Positions 1 through 9,300 of a stretch of 64,000 nucleotides of DNA are shown in pieces. The stretch comes from G963667675 sp964291545. Lineage in GTDB: Bacteria > Chloroflexota > Dehalococcoidia > Lucifugimonadales > UBA3495. Each line of letters begins with the position of its first letter. Position 1 is the stretch's first letter. The notes beneath the pieces were generated by a model. That model had not been told where the DNA came from. It worked only from the letters and a program-made list of their open reading frames with translations, and ran no database searches. Location: contig OZ219861.1 in assembly GCA_964291545.2 (NCBI GenBank), positions 434,001-498,000 on the forward strand. The letters are read 5' to 3'. The position numbers and the translations under genes are program-made.

Positions 1-2
1 TC

Positions 3-689
3 ATATATGAGGTCAAGGCTCAGGAAGGCGAAAATGGCCGGCGGGGCGATAGGACGACGGCCGACGAAATCCACGCCGTGAAATCGGAATGGCTCGCCCA
101 GTGGATGCCCCGTTTGACCTCCGACGACGTGCCCATCAGTCCCTACCGCGTCGTTTGGGAACTGGACCGGGGCCTGGACAAGGCCAACAGCATCGTCACC
201 CACGATTCCGGGAATCCCAGGGACCAAATGGTCCCCTTCTACACTGCCACCACGCCCAGGAGCTACCTCGGCTGGGGCAACTCCACCCAGTTGGGCAGCG
301 GCTTGGGGCTCATCATGGGGGCCAAGCTGGCCGCGCCGCACAAGACCGCCCTTAACGTTATGGGAGACACGGCGGTGGGCATGTGCGGCACCGACCTGGA
401 AACGGCCTCCCGAAACAAGATCGGCATCATCAGCGTCATCATCAACAACGGCGCCATGGGCGGCTACGAGAAGCACATCCCCTTGGCCGTGGAGAAGTAC
501 GGCTCCAAATTCACCAGCGGCGACTACACCAAGATGGCCGACAGTCTGGGTTGCCACGCTGAAACCGTCATCCGCCCTGACCAGATCGCACCGGCACTGT
601 ACCGCGCCCAGGAAATCGCCGCCACGGGACAGCCGGTGGTGCTGGAGATCATCACCCGAGAAGAGCCCGTGTTTTCCCGGTATTACTGA
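3..689 (+). CDS. Thiamine-diphosphate-dependent enzyme, C-terminal part (5' truncated)
   Basis: The reading frame is open to the window edge, so only the C-terminal part of the gene is present; the GTG at 78 is an internal codon, not a convincing start. The protein resembles the ThDP-binding C-terminal domain of acetolactate-synthase/benzoylformate-decarboxylase-type enzymes: a conserved GNSTQLGSGLG stretch, then the GD...NN cofactor signature (MGDTAVGM, with VIINNGAMGGYE about 25 residues later), and a closing VVLEIITREEPV. In this family the domain binds ThDP through Mg2+ and makes or breaks C-C bonds next to a carbonyl. The substrate cannot be inferred without the N-terminal domains. It is followed 59 nt later by an unrelated small gene. 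Confidence 0.85.
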   Translation: MYEVKAQEGENGRRGDRTTADEIHAVKSEWLAQWMPRLTSDDVPISPYRVVWELDRGLDKANSIVTHDSGNPRDQMVPFYTATTPRSYLGWGNSTQLGSGLGLIMGAKLAAPHKTALNVMGDTAVGMCGTDLETASRNKIGIISVIINNGAMGGYEKHIPLAVEKYGSKFTSGDYTKMADSLGCHAETVIRPDQIAPALYRAQEIAATGQPVVLEIITREEPVFSRYY

Positions 690-748
690 CCGGCGCTGTC
701 CGATTCCGCCGCTCCGCCGCTGGTATAATGCCCGCCAAGGGAAACTTT

Positions 749-1069
749 GTGAGCAGCAACTTCTACAGGCATTCCCTCCCGGCCCTTGACTTGTCCATCG
801 AACGGAATACCGAGCAGGCGCCGTCGGACGGCCAATTTCATGTGATCCGGGCCGGGGAACTCCTGGGGTCCTTTCGTTCCCTGAAAATGGCCCAGAAGCT
901 TTTCCGAAGCATCGTCCAGGAAAGCGGCTACAAGCCGGCGCCGCAGGAGTCGGGCAAGACCGTTTCAGAGATGATGACCGACCGCTATCTCGAGTCCAAA
1001 GACCTGTACTGGTCCGACAGTCACAAGTATCGAGGCGGGGGCGGCAGGGGCGGTCGCGGAGGCATCTGA
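749..1069 (+). CDS. Small protein with RGG-type glycine-rich tail
   Basis: I do not recognise the family. The protein is about 106 residues, with a mixed N-terminal part containing a FHVIRAGELLGSFRSLKMAQ segment and a tail rich in Arg and Gly (RGGGGRGGRGGI) like the RGG boxes that bind nucleic acid in other proteins. I place the start at GTG 749 because AAGGGA lies just upstream; the in-frame ATG at 728 lacks a ribosome site and sits inside a TATAAT hexamer (724-729) that looks like a -10 element. The modification methylase gene starts 72 nt downstream on the same strand, so the two may be co-transcribed. A nucleic-acid role is inference from the tail only. Confidence 0.5.
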   Translation: MSSNFYRHSLPALDLSIERNTEQAPSDGQFHVIRAGELLGSFRSLKMAQKLFRSIVQESGYKPAPQESGKTVSEMMTDRYLESKDLYWSDSHKYRGGGGRGGRGGI

Positions 1070-1141
1070 GGGCCGCCGTCGCCACCAACCGGCAAGTCCG
1101 GCAGCGTCGAGCAACACCCCTTTATTTCCAGAGGCCACAGT

Positions 1142-2047
1142 ATGAACCGGAACCGCCGGTCCAAGGGTACCCAGACAAGTTCCTTCGGCACTCCGGGAAG
1201 GTTCGGCCACGACTCCACCAAGTTCTACGCCAGCCGGCTCTACGAGGGCTTACCCAAAGAAAGCCGTCCCAAGTATCGCGAAAATCCCCTGCCCCCGGAT
1301 GCCGCCAACCGGATTTTTGGCAAGTCCGCCGAGTCTATGGACGACCTGCCGGATAGCAGCGTCCACCTGATGGTAACGTCGCCGCCCTACAACGTGGGCA
1401 AGGACTACGACGAGGACCTGACCCTCGACGAATACCGGGCGTTTATTCGGCGGGTCATGGCCGAGGTCTACAGGGTGCTGGTCCCAGGGGGCCGCGTCTG
1501 TTTCAACCTCGCGAATCTAGGCCGCCGGCCGTATCTGCCCCTGCATTCTTTCATCATCGAGGATATCCTGTCGTTGGGATTTCTGATGCGCGGCGAGATA
1601 ATCTGGGACAAAGCCGCCAGCGCCAGCCCTTCCACCGCATGGGGAAGCTGGAAGTCCGCCGCCAATCCCACCCTGCGGGACATCCACGAATACATTCTGG
1701 TGTTGTGCAAAGAATCCTTCAGCCGCCCCCGGATGGATGGTCGAGAGCCTACCATCACCCCGGAAGAATTCCTGGAGTACACCAAGAGCATCTGGCGATT
1801 CCCCGCCGAGCCCGCCAGGAAAGTTGGGCACCCAGCCCCCTTCCCGGTGGAGCTGCCTTACCGGTGCATTCAGCTCTACACCTACGCCGGGGAAGTAGTC
1901 CTAGACCCCTTCGTGGGAAGCGGAACCACAGCGGTGGCGGCGGCCAGGACTGGTCGACAGTTCGTCGGTTATGAGACCAACCCGGAGTACCAAGAACGAG
2001 CAATACAACGTGTTGACGCTGAGCAGGCTCGACTACTGCATGAATAA
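1142..2047 (+). CDS. Site-specific DNA methyltransferase (N4-cytosine/N6-adenine, beta-class order)
   Basis: The protein transfers a methyl group from S-adenosylmethionine to a DNA base and is the modification half of a restriction-modification pair. Catalytic motif IV (TSPPYNVG, residues 79-86) comes before the SAM-binding motif I (DPFVGSGTT, 255-263), the order of beta-class amino-methyltransferases; the Ser-Pro-Pro-Tyr form is commonest in N4-cytosine enzymes, but N6-adenine cannot be excluded. Motif X-like FVGYETNPEY follows near the C-terminus. At 301 aa it has normal length with no fused domain. Its stop codon lies inside the start of the endonuclease gene (ATGAATAA), which couples translation of the two. 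Confidence 0.9.
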   Translation: MNRNRRSKGTQTSSFGTPGRFGHDSTKFYASRLYEGLPKESRPKYRENPLPPDAANRIFGKSAESMDDLPDSSVHLMVTSPPYNVGKDYDEDLTLDEYRAFIRRVMAEVYRVLVPGGRVCFNLANLGRRPYLPLHSFIIEDILSLGFLMRGEIIWDKAASASPSTAWGSWKSAANPTLRDIHEYILVLCKESFSRPRMDGREPTITPEEFLEYTKSIWRFPAEPARKVGHPAPFPVELPYRCIQLYTYAGEVVLDPFVGSGTTAVAAARTGRQFVGYETNPEYQERAIQRVDAEQARLLHE

Positions 2048-2699
2048 GCATTTGGCAAATCTGTTCCAAGACGATGCTGCGATTTCTGCATTGCGAGCTG
2101 GACTACCTTTCGCCTTTGAGTTGGCCGATGCCGAGGCTGGCAGAGTCCAGCTTGATCGTAAATCTGGCAATGCCAAGGCAACTGTGGGACAGGAAGTAGG
2201 TATTCATCGGGAACACATACTTGAAGGTTTCTTAATCAGGCAGCTAGGCGCCTCCAATGTTCAGTTGCCAACCCCAGGTGCGCCTGGCGTAGACACTTTG
2301 GTCCACCAAATCCCTCTGGAAATCAAAACCGTGACCAAAAGGGGTCTGGTCACCGCAAAATGGACCGCAGACAATCAATCCGCAAACGAGGTGCTTTCAG
2401 GCTTTGGGTTCACTTCAGACATGCTCTTAGTCCGAATCTGGTGGCACGAAGAGCGGGACAGCGTGTTCTACATCCCTCTAGAAGTCCTCAAAGAGACGGC
2501 TACCAAGTTCCCCAAATTCTTGACCAGCCACACTGGTACGAACAACCGGGGCGTGAAAATCAAGGACGACTTCATGAAGTTGGTGGAATGGCATGGGGCC
2601 ACCGTAAAGATCCCCATCAAATGGCAGCATAGTGGGCGAAAAATTGAGTCACCGACCGACCGATACACCAAATACTGGATCGACGAGAACTTTCCTTAA
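2040..2699 (+). CDS. Type II restriction endonuclease, PD-(D/E)xK type
   Basis: This 219-aa protein is likely the nuclease partner of the upstream methylase. The start is ATG 2040, overlapping the methylase stop by 8 nt; the frame also runs further upstream but only inside the methylase. The active site reads GVD (Asp85), then 8 residues, then EIK (Glu94, Lys96), the PD-(D/E)xK arrangement. The VGQEVGIHREHILEGFLI segment before it and the overall size remind me of the ThaI-type endonuclease family, but I cannot confirm this or the recognition site. The gene looks more A/T-rich than its neighbours, consistent with horizontal arrival of the pair. Confidence 0.8.
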   Translation: MNKHLANLFQDDAAISALRAGLPFAFELADAEAGRVQLDRKSGNAKATVGQEVGIHREHILEGFLIRQLGASNVQLPTPGAPGVDTLVHQIPLEIKTVTKRGLVTAKWTADNQSANEVLSGFGFTSDMLLVRIWWHEERDSVFYIPLEVLKETATKFPKFLTSHTGTNNRGVKIKDDFMKLVEWHGATVKIPIKWQHSGRKIESPTDRYTKYWIDENFP

Positions 2700-2817
2700 A
2701 CGCCCGTCAACTACACAAACGACGATTTTCGCCTCATTACTAGGATGTTCCCATCCTGAATGAAAATTCGGTAGCAGGTTCCACGGGAATGCCCGATCAG
2801 ATCCGGCAAAACCGCCC

Positions 2818-4242
2818 CTAGCACCCAGGCCGGTCAGCGTACTCCGGGTCCACCTTGCGGTGCACCAACTGTCCGTCACCTAGCATCCCCATGAATTGGC
2901 CGTCCTCTACGACTACCCTGCCCCTGAGAATCGTCGTCACCGGCCAGCCCTCGATGTCGAAGCCCTCCCAGATACTGTAATCGGAGATGTGAAAGTCGGC
3001 CTTGGTCAGCCTTTTCTTGACGTTGGGGTCTATGAGCACAATGTCGGCGTCGCTCCCAGGAGCAATCACCCCTTTACGCGGGTACAGGCCCATGATCTTG
3101 GCGGCGTTGGCCGAGGTCACGTCGACGAACCGCTGCAACGACATCCCCCGCCTGGACACGCCCTCGCTGTAAGTGATGCCCATCCGGGTCTCGGCGCCGT
3201 TGTGGCCGCCGGTCACGTCGGACACGGTCCTGCCGGCGATTTTCAACTCCCAGGACGTACAGTACTCGTCGGTGGCCATGGTGTGCAGGCCTCCCCGCAC
3301 TATCCCTTCCCATAACGAAAGCCGGTCCTCCTCGGACTTGAGAGAGGGGTACGTGTGATATTTCATGCCGTTTTCTTCCCGGTAGTTCTCGGCGCTGAAG
3401 CAGCAGTAGTTGTGCAGGGTCTCGCCGTATACCGGCATTCCTTTGGCCCTCGCCTCATGGATCGCTTCGATTCCCTGCTTGGCGCTTACGTGAACGAAAT
3501 AGACGGGAGAACCGGTCCACTCGGCAACCCGCAGCACCCTCCGAAACGACACGTCCTCGGACTCGTTGCTGTGGACCAGGTGCATGTTCCACCACTCGGT
3601 GCGCTCCTCCCGGGCCAGCTTCTGGTACATGTGTTGCACCATGTCGTCGTCCTCGGAATGGACCAGCAGCATGGCCCCCAGGCGTTGCACCTGCTCCATC
3701 AGGTCGTGAAGATGGCCCATCCGCACCATTCTGGGTTGGGTATCAGCCGCCGGAGGGCGTATATTGGTGGTGAATATCTTGATGCTCGGGAAACCGTCGG
3801 CAACGGCTTCGCCAATTTGGCCCATGATTTCCGGGGGGATCTCACCCATCAGCATCAGGTGGTGGGAATAGTCGGCGAACGAATTGCCCTTCCAAACGTC
3901 GGTGCGTTCCTGGATTGCCTGGGGAATGTCGATGCCGGGATACTGCATGGCGAAGTCCAGAATCGTCGTGGTGCCGCCGAACAGGGCAGCGCGGCTCACC
4001 TGGTCGGGAGGGGCGGTCGTCAGGTTGCCCCGGCCCATGATCGGCGCCGATATGTGGGCGTGGGGTTCGATACCGCCCGGCGCAACGACTTTGCCCGAAG
4101 CGTCAATAACGCGGCCCGCCTCCTCGGTGAGGACGCCTTGGGCGGCGACGGCAACGATCTTCTCTCCCTGCACCGCTACGTCCCATGCGCCTACTCCCCA
4201 GGGAGTTACCACCCGGTCACCGCGAATGATCAAGTCCAGCAT
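2818..4242 (-). CDS. Dihydropyrimidinase / hydantoinase-like cyclic amidohydrolase
   Basis: A cytoplasmic metal-dependent hydrolase that opens cyclic amides such as dihydropyrimidines or hydantoins. The binuclear metal site of this family is intact: PHAH (His61, His63), the lysine expected to be carboxylated (SIKIF, Lys155), VHSED (His195), VHVSA (His251) and MATDEY (Asp325). The length of 474 aa is normal. The start ATG at 4242 has GGAGGAGGG 6 nt upstream. It stands alone between the restriction gene (convergent) and guaB3 (divergent), so the substrate is not indicated by context; catabolism of pyrimidine-like or hydantoin-like compounds is the usual role. Confidence 0.88.
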   Translation of the reverse strand: MLDLIIRGDRVVTPWGVGAWDVAVQGEKIVAVAAQGVLTEEAGRVIDASGKVVAPGGIEPHAHISAPIMGRGNLTTAPPDQVSRAALFGGTTTILDFAMQYPGIDIPQAIQERTDVWKGNSFADYSHHLMLMGEIPPEIMGQIGEAVADGFPSIKIFTTNIRPPAADTQPRMVRMGHLHDLMEQVQRLGAMLLVHSEDDDMVQHMYQKLAREERTEWWNMHLVHSNESEDVSFRRVLRVAEWTGSPVYFVHVSAKQGIEAIHEARAKGMPVYGETLHNYCCFSAENYREENGMKYHTYPSLKSEEDRLSLWEGIVRGGLHTMATDEYCTSWELKIAGRTVSDVTGGHNGAETRMGITYSEGVSRRGMSLQRFVDVTSANAAKIMGLYPRKGVIAPGSDADIVLIDPNVKKRLTKADFHISDYSIWEGFDIEGWPVTTILRGRVVVEDGQFMGMLGDGQLVHRKVDPEYADRPGC

Positions 4243-4442
4243 CCCCGGCCCTCCTCCGTCAATTGAATTGATGGCGGATACCGGAGTTTAGCATAGATGC
4301 CCCACGCCATAGCCCGCCCAGAGACCCTGCCGGGAATTGCTCCCGAGAACGTGCCAAGGCGCCCGATTCACGGCGCTTCCCGTAGCTGAATTCAGGATGC
4401 TCAGGAAGCGAACGGGACGGCGCAACCATACAAAATTCTCGG

Positions 4443-4471
4443 TTGACTTTGCCCTGTTATTCCTGCAAAAT
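4443..4471 (+). promoter_or_regulatory. Sigma-70-type promoter for guaB3
   Basis: TTGACT (4443-4448), 17-nt spacer, CAAAAT (4466-4471), placed 38 nt before the guaB3 ATG. Confidence 0.5.
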
Positions 4472-4509
4472 CAATCAATTAACAACATCGCGATTTGAGG
4501 TGCTACGGG

Positions 4510-5646
4510 ATGGGGAGACGCTTGTTCAAGGAACTGGAACGGGCCTACGGCTTCGATGAGGTTGCCATCGTCCCCGGTCAGGTGACCGTCAACCCGGATT
4601 TGACCAACACCACCATGACCATTGGCGATCGCTCCTTTGATATTCCGGTCATGGCCTCGGCCATGGACGGGGCAGTGTCTCCCAGGTTCGCTACGTTGAT
4701 GCACCAGATGGGGGGACTGGGCGTTCTCAATGCCGAAGGTCTGTACACCCGCTACGAGGACCCCTATTCCGTATTGGAAGAAATCGTTTCCTCCCCCCAG
4801 GAGGACGTCACCCACTATCTGCAGCAGGTCTACTCCGAGCCGGTCCGTGAAGACTTGATCGGCCAAAGAGTCCAGGAAATCAGGAAATCGGGATCTACGT
4901 GCGCCGTCTCCTTCACGCCCCAGAACACCAAGCGCATGTCTCCAGTAGCCGTCGAGGCTGGGGCAGATATCGTCCTGGTCCAGTCCACCGTAACCACTGC
5001 CAGGCACATGTCCCGCAGCTACCGGGGCCTGATATTTTCCGAGTTGGTGAAAACGCTGACCGTTCCCGTAGTAGTCGGCAACTGCGTCAGCTACCGGGTA
5101 GCCACGGAACTGATGGAAACGGGCATTGACGGTGTCCTGGTGGGGGTTGGCCCAGGCGCCGCCTGCACTACCCGGGAAGTGGTTGGAGTTGGAGTTCCCC
5201 AGGTGACCGCAACCATGGAGTGCTCCGCCGCCAGAGAGGACTACTTCCGCCGCACCGGCCGCTACGTCACGGTGATCACCGACGGCGGCTTCCGCAGCGG
5301 AGGCGACGTCTGCAAAGCCATCGTCAGCGGGGCGGACGGCGTAATGCTGGGCACCCCCTTCGCCCAGGCAGAAGAGGCTCCGGGAAGGGGTTACAACTGG
5401 GGCATGGCCAATTCCCATCCCGAGTTGCCCCGGGGCACGCGCATAAAAGTGGGGACCAAGGGTACCCTGAAGCAGATACTTTACGGCCCCACCTCGGTCA
5501 CCGACGGGACCCAGAACTTTATGGGGGCCCTACGGGTCGCCATGGGAATGTGCGGCGCCTATACCATTCGCGACATGCACAAGGCAGAGATGGTCATCGC
5601 TCCGTCCATCAAGACCGAGGGGAAGTCCTACCAGCTAGGCGCATAA
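4510..5646 (+). CDS. guaB3: GuaB3 family IMP dehydrogenase-related protein
   Basis: A TIM-barrel oxidoreductase of the IMPDH/GMP reductase family without the CBS domains of classical GuaB (378 aa). The mobile catalytic loop is intact: GPGAACTTREVVGVG with the nucleophilic Cys at about residue 219, and the phosphate-binding ITDGGFRSGGDVCKA follows. The family is known from Actinobacteria and Chloroflexi; GuaB3 proteins act on guanine-nucleotide interconversion, but whether this one is a dehydrogenase or a reductase cannot be told here. I chose ATG 4510, with GAGGTG 7 nt upstream, over the in-frame TTG at 4495 whose codon overlaps that ribosome site. A promoter lies at 4443-4471. Confidence 0.88.
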   Translation: MGRRLFKELERAYGFDEVAIVPGQVTVNPDLTNTTMTIGDRSFDIPVMASAMDGAVSPRFATLMHQMGGLGVLNAEGLYTRYEDPYSVLEEIVSSPQEDVTHYLQQVYSEPVREDLIGQRVQEIRKSGSTCAVSFTPQNTKRMSPVAVEAGADIVLVQSTVTTARHMSRSYRGLIFSELVKTLTVPVVVGNCVSYRVATELMETGIDGVLVGVGPGAACTTREVVGVGVPQVTATMECSAAREDYFRRTGRYVTVITDGGFRSGGDVCKAIVSGADGVMLGTPFAQAEEAPGRGYNWGMANSHPELPRGTRIKVGTKGTLKQILYGPTSVTDGTQNFMGALRVAMGMCGAYTIRDMHKAEMVIAPSIKTEGKSYQLGA

Positions 5647-5875
5647 CTCCCGGCGCTGCCTCCCCATCCACCTGGGCAATCCTCACCGCCTCGAAAACCC
5701 GGCCGGCTCCAACACCGACGCCAAGTCCGACGTTCCCTGTCCCGTCGTATAAACCCAGGATGATTCGGGCAACAAGCGCGGCAGAATTTGCTGCCAGAAT
5801 TCGTCGCCTGTGGGCCTGCGGCTATGACTGGCGCACGTTCGGAATGGCGTAATAATTGCAATTTCTATCACAATG

Positions 5876-5905
5876 TTGACGAAATACGTACACCGTTTGT
5901 ACAAT
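5876..5905 (+). promoter_or_regulatory. Sigma-70-type promoter with inverted repeat in the spacer
   Basis: TTGACG (5876-5881), 18-nt spacer, TACAAT (5900-5905). GTACA-N5-TGTAC (5888-5902) is a perfect inverted repeat running from the spacer into the -10 hexamer, a position suited to a repressor. Confidence 0.65.
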
Positions 5906-5935
5906 TATCGGCATACAGCAAGAAGGGTTAATGCC

Positions 5936-6196
5936 ATGACACAAGACGTACTGATACCGGTCCAAATTGACGAGGCAGAACAGCCCCGCTGCCAACACTT
6001 CTGGGTTATTGAGCCGGCCATGGGTCCGGAAAGCCCCGGTACGTGCCGTAACTGCGGCGAGATACGGCACTTCAAGAACTACGTGGAAGGAGCCGCTTGG
6101 GGTGATTCTAGAAGTTCCAGCCACTCCGACGCCCTGAAACTGGCCGACGTGCGAAGAGTCGCCTCCGCCTATATCAGCGTCGAGGAAGACGAATAG
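5936..6196 (+). CDS. Small CxH-x15-CxxC putative zinc-binding protein
   Basis: An 86-aa protein that I cannot assign to a named family. It carries CQHFWVIEP and, 15 residues after the His, CRNCGEI: Cys19, His21, Cys37 and Cys40 could bind one zinc ion. A paralogue on the minus strand at 28160-28369 has the same residues at the same spacing and the same invariant W-x-I-E-P and G-P-x-S. The start ATG 5936 is preceded by AGAAGGG; the frame upstream of it overlaps the promoter at 5876-5905 and is not coding. A strong hairpin terminator follows at 6229-6262, so this is a complete single-gene transcription unit. Function unknown; a nucleic-acid or protein-binding zinc ribbon is a guess. Confidence 0.7.
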   Translation: MTQDVLIPVQIDEAEQPRCQHFWVIEPAMGPESPGTCRNCGEIRHFKNYVEGAAWGDSRSSSHSDALKLADVRRVASAYISVEEDE

Positions 6197-6228
6197 GCCT
6201 CCCAGTTCTTTACGCCTAGTCGGTCCCC

Positions 6229-6262
6229 AAGGCCGCTGCTTGCCATGCAAGGGCGGCCTTTT
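6229..6262 (+). terminator. Intrinsic terminator of the small CxH-CxxC gene
   Basis: AAGGCCGC (6229-6236) pairs with GCGGCCTT (6253-6260), with an inner CTTGC-CAT-GCAAG stem, ending in a short TTTT. Confidence 0.7.
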
Positions 6263-6305
6263 GGTATCCGCCGGGTCAACAATTGGCATATCTTGTATAT
6301 CCCCC

Positions 6306-6338
6306 TTGACAAGCGTCTATTCGGCCGGGGTTTATAAT
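6306..6338 (+). promoter_or_regulatory. Candidate dnaE promoter with long spacer
   Basis: A perfect TTGACA (6306-6311) and a perfect TATAAT (6333-6338) lie 20 nt before dnaE, but the spacer is 21 nt, longer than the usual 16-18. The -10 alone may be used, or the two may be an activator-dependent promoter. Confidence 0.4.
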
Positions 6339-6357
6339 ACTCCGTGCCGGAGGTTCC

Positions 6358-9300
6358 ATGGCCACATCGTCCCAAGACCCGCGTTTCACCCATCTCCACG
6401 TTCACACCGAATACAGCATGCTGGACGGGATCAGCCGCATCCCGGAATTGATTGCCCGCACCGGCGATCTGGGCATGGACTCCCTGGCGATCACCGATCA
6501 CGGGACCTTCTACGGGGTAGTCGACTTCTACTCGGCCTGCAAAGAGGCCGGCATCAAACCCATCATCGGCTGCGAAGTCTACGTGGCCCACGGCAGCCGG
6601 TTCGACAAGCAGGGCGCTGAACGCAGTCCCCACCACCTGGTGCTCCTGGCCCGTGACAACGTCGGGTATCGGAACCTGATGCGCTTGGTAACCCAGGCCC
6701 AGGTCGAGGGGTTCCACTACCGCCCACGCATAGATAACACCCTGTTGGAAGAATGCCGCCAGGGCCTCATCGCCCTGTCGGGTTGCCCGTCTTCAGAGGT
6801 CCCGCGGCTGTTGGCCGACGGCGATAACAAGGGGGCCGCCCGCGTCGCCTCCTGGTACAAAGAGCTCTTCGGTGACGGATACTTTCTGGAATTGCAGCGT
6901 CACCGCCACGTGCCCCAACTTGATGTTATCAACCAGGGCTTGGTGGCTCTGAGCCAGGAGCTGGACCTCCCGTTGGTTGCGACCAACGACGCCCACTATG
7001 TTCACCAAGAGCACTCCCCGTTGCAGGACATCTACATCTGCATCCAGACCAACACCACCATTAACGACCCACAGCGCCTGCGCATGGAGGACGAGTCCTA
7101 CTACATCAAGAGTCCCGGCGAAATGGCCCAACTATTCCCGGATTTCCCCCAGGCCCTGGCCAACACCGGCTTGGTCGCCGATATGTGCAATGTTGAACTC
7201 GACTTTGATCAAGTCCACCTGCCGAAGTACCCAACGCCGGACGGCATGGCGGCCGACGAATACCTGGCTAAGCTTTGTTGGGAGGGCTTCCACCGCAGGT
7301 ACCCCAACCCGACCCCCTTAGCCGAGGAGCGGCTCCGCTACGAACTGGAGGTCATTCAGCACACCAGCTTCGCAAACTACTTCCTGGTAGTTTGGGACAT
7401 TATCGATTTCGTCAGACGCCAGGGGATTATGTACGGTGTCCGGGGCAGCGCCGCCGGCAGCGTCGCCCTCTACTGTTTGGGCATCACCAACGTCGATCCC
7501 CTGGAATACCGGTTGGTGTTCGAACGGTTCCTCAACCTGGAAAGAAAAGAGATGCCCGACATCGACCTGGATTTCCAGGACGACCGGCGGGACGAAGTGC
7601 TCCATTACGTAATCAACCGCTACGGCAACGACCGCGTGGCCCAGATCATCACCTTCGGCACCCTGGGCGCCAAAGCCGCCTTGCGAGACGTGGGCCGCGC
7701 CCTGGGCATGCCCTACGGCGACGTTGACCGAGTGGCCAGGATGGTGCCCTTCAAGGCCCGTACCCTGGAAGACGCCCTAAGGGTCAATGCCGAATTTCGC
7801 GACCGTTACCAACAGGCTGAAGACGTCAAGAAATTGGTGGACACCGCCCAGGGACTGGAAGGTATTGTCCATCACGTCAGCACCCACGCCGCCGGCGTGT
7901 TGATTGCCGACGAGCCCCTGGCCCAGACCGTTCCGCTGCAGCGTCCCGTCCGCGGGCAGGAAGACAGCCCGGTGCTGATGACCCAATTCTCCATGGACCC
8001 CGTGGCCCACTTGGGCCTGCTGAAAATGGACTTCCTGGGGCTGACCAATCTCACAATATTGGACCGGGCAGTCAAGCTCTTGAACGAAAGCCAAGGCATC
8101 CACATTGACCTTGACCGGCTGCCTCTGGACGACGCCGCAACCTTCGAACTGCTCTCCTCCGGAAACACCAACGACCTGTTCCAGTTGGAAAGCGCCGGCA
8201 TGCAGCGGTACATCAAGGAGCTCAAGCCTTCCAGCTTGAGTGATATTTCGGCGATGATCGCCCTGTACCGGCCGGGGCCTATGGAGAACATCGACACCTT
8301 CATCAACGCCAAATTCGGCCGGGTCCCCATCACTTATCCCCATCCCAGCTTGAAAGACCTCTTGGATGAGACCTACGGAATCATCGTCTACCAGGACCAG
8401 GTCCTCCTGATATTGCAGCAATTCGCCGGGTACTCCCTGGGAGCCGCCGACATCGTCCGAAAGGCCATGGGCAAGAAAATCCCCGAGCTGATGGCCCAGG
8501 AGCGGGACCGTTTCGTCGAGGGCGCCCGCAGTAATGGGTTCGACGAAAAAGTAGCCGTCGACATATTCAACTTGATCGAGCCTTTCGCCGGATACGCCTT
8601 CAACAAGGCCCACAGCGTCAGCTATGCCCTGATTTCCTACTGGACGGCCTACTTCAAGGCCCACTATCCCATGGAATACATGGTTTCGGTGATCAATTCA
8701 CGGATGGACAACCCGGAAAAGGTGGTGAGTTCAATCACTGAATGCTTCCGCTTGGGCATACAGGTGCTCCCGCCCGACATCAACAAGTCCAACGAACAAT
8801 TCGTCATTGAAAAAGACAACGGCACCTCGGGCCTGCGCATCGGCCTGGCAGCCGTCAAGACCGTCGGCGAGGCCGCAGTGAAGCCGCTGGTGGAAGAGAG
8901 GGCGGGCGGCGGCTCCTACAAGTCCGTAGATGACTTTTGCCGGCGCGCCGACCCCAGCGGTCTCAACAGGCGCACCCTGGAGAGCCTGGCGAGGGCCGGC
9001 GCTTTCGATTCGCTGGCCCCTCGCGGCGCAGTCATAGAGGCACTGGACCAGATTATCGCCACCGCCCAGAGGGAGGCCCATGCCCGTAGCTCCGGCCAGA
9101 CCAGCATGTTCGGCGGTCAAGACGACCAGACAGGAGCTCCCGAGGCGCCGGGCATTCCCCTCGACGGCCCGGATGTCTCCGTCCAGCAGAAAGCGGCGTG
9201 GGAAAGGGACCTGCTGGGCGTACCATTGTCCTACAATCCCCTGAAAGACCTGGCAACCCTGGACCCCAAGGGCGCCCTCACCTCGGTGGACCAACTGGAC

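Noticed and set aside
728..748. ATG 728 as start of the RGG-tailed protein
   Set aside because: It overlaps a TATAAT hexamer and lacks a ribosome site; GTG 749 has one.
3355..4266. 303-codon plus-strand frame inside the hydantoinase gene
   Set aside because: Shadow of the minus-strand gene, which has all metal ligands.
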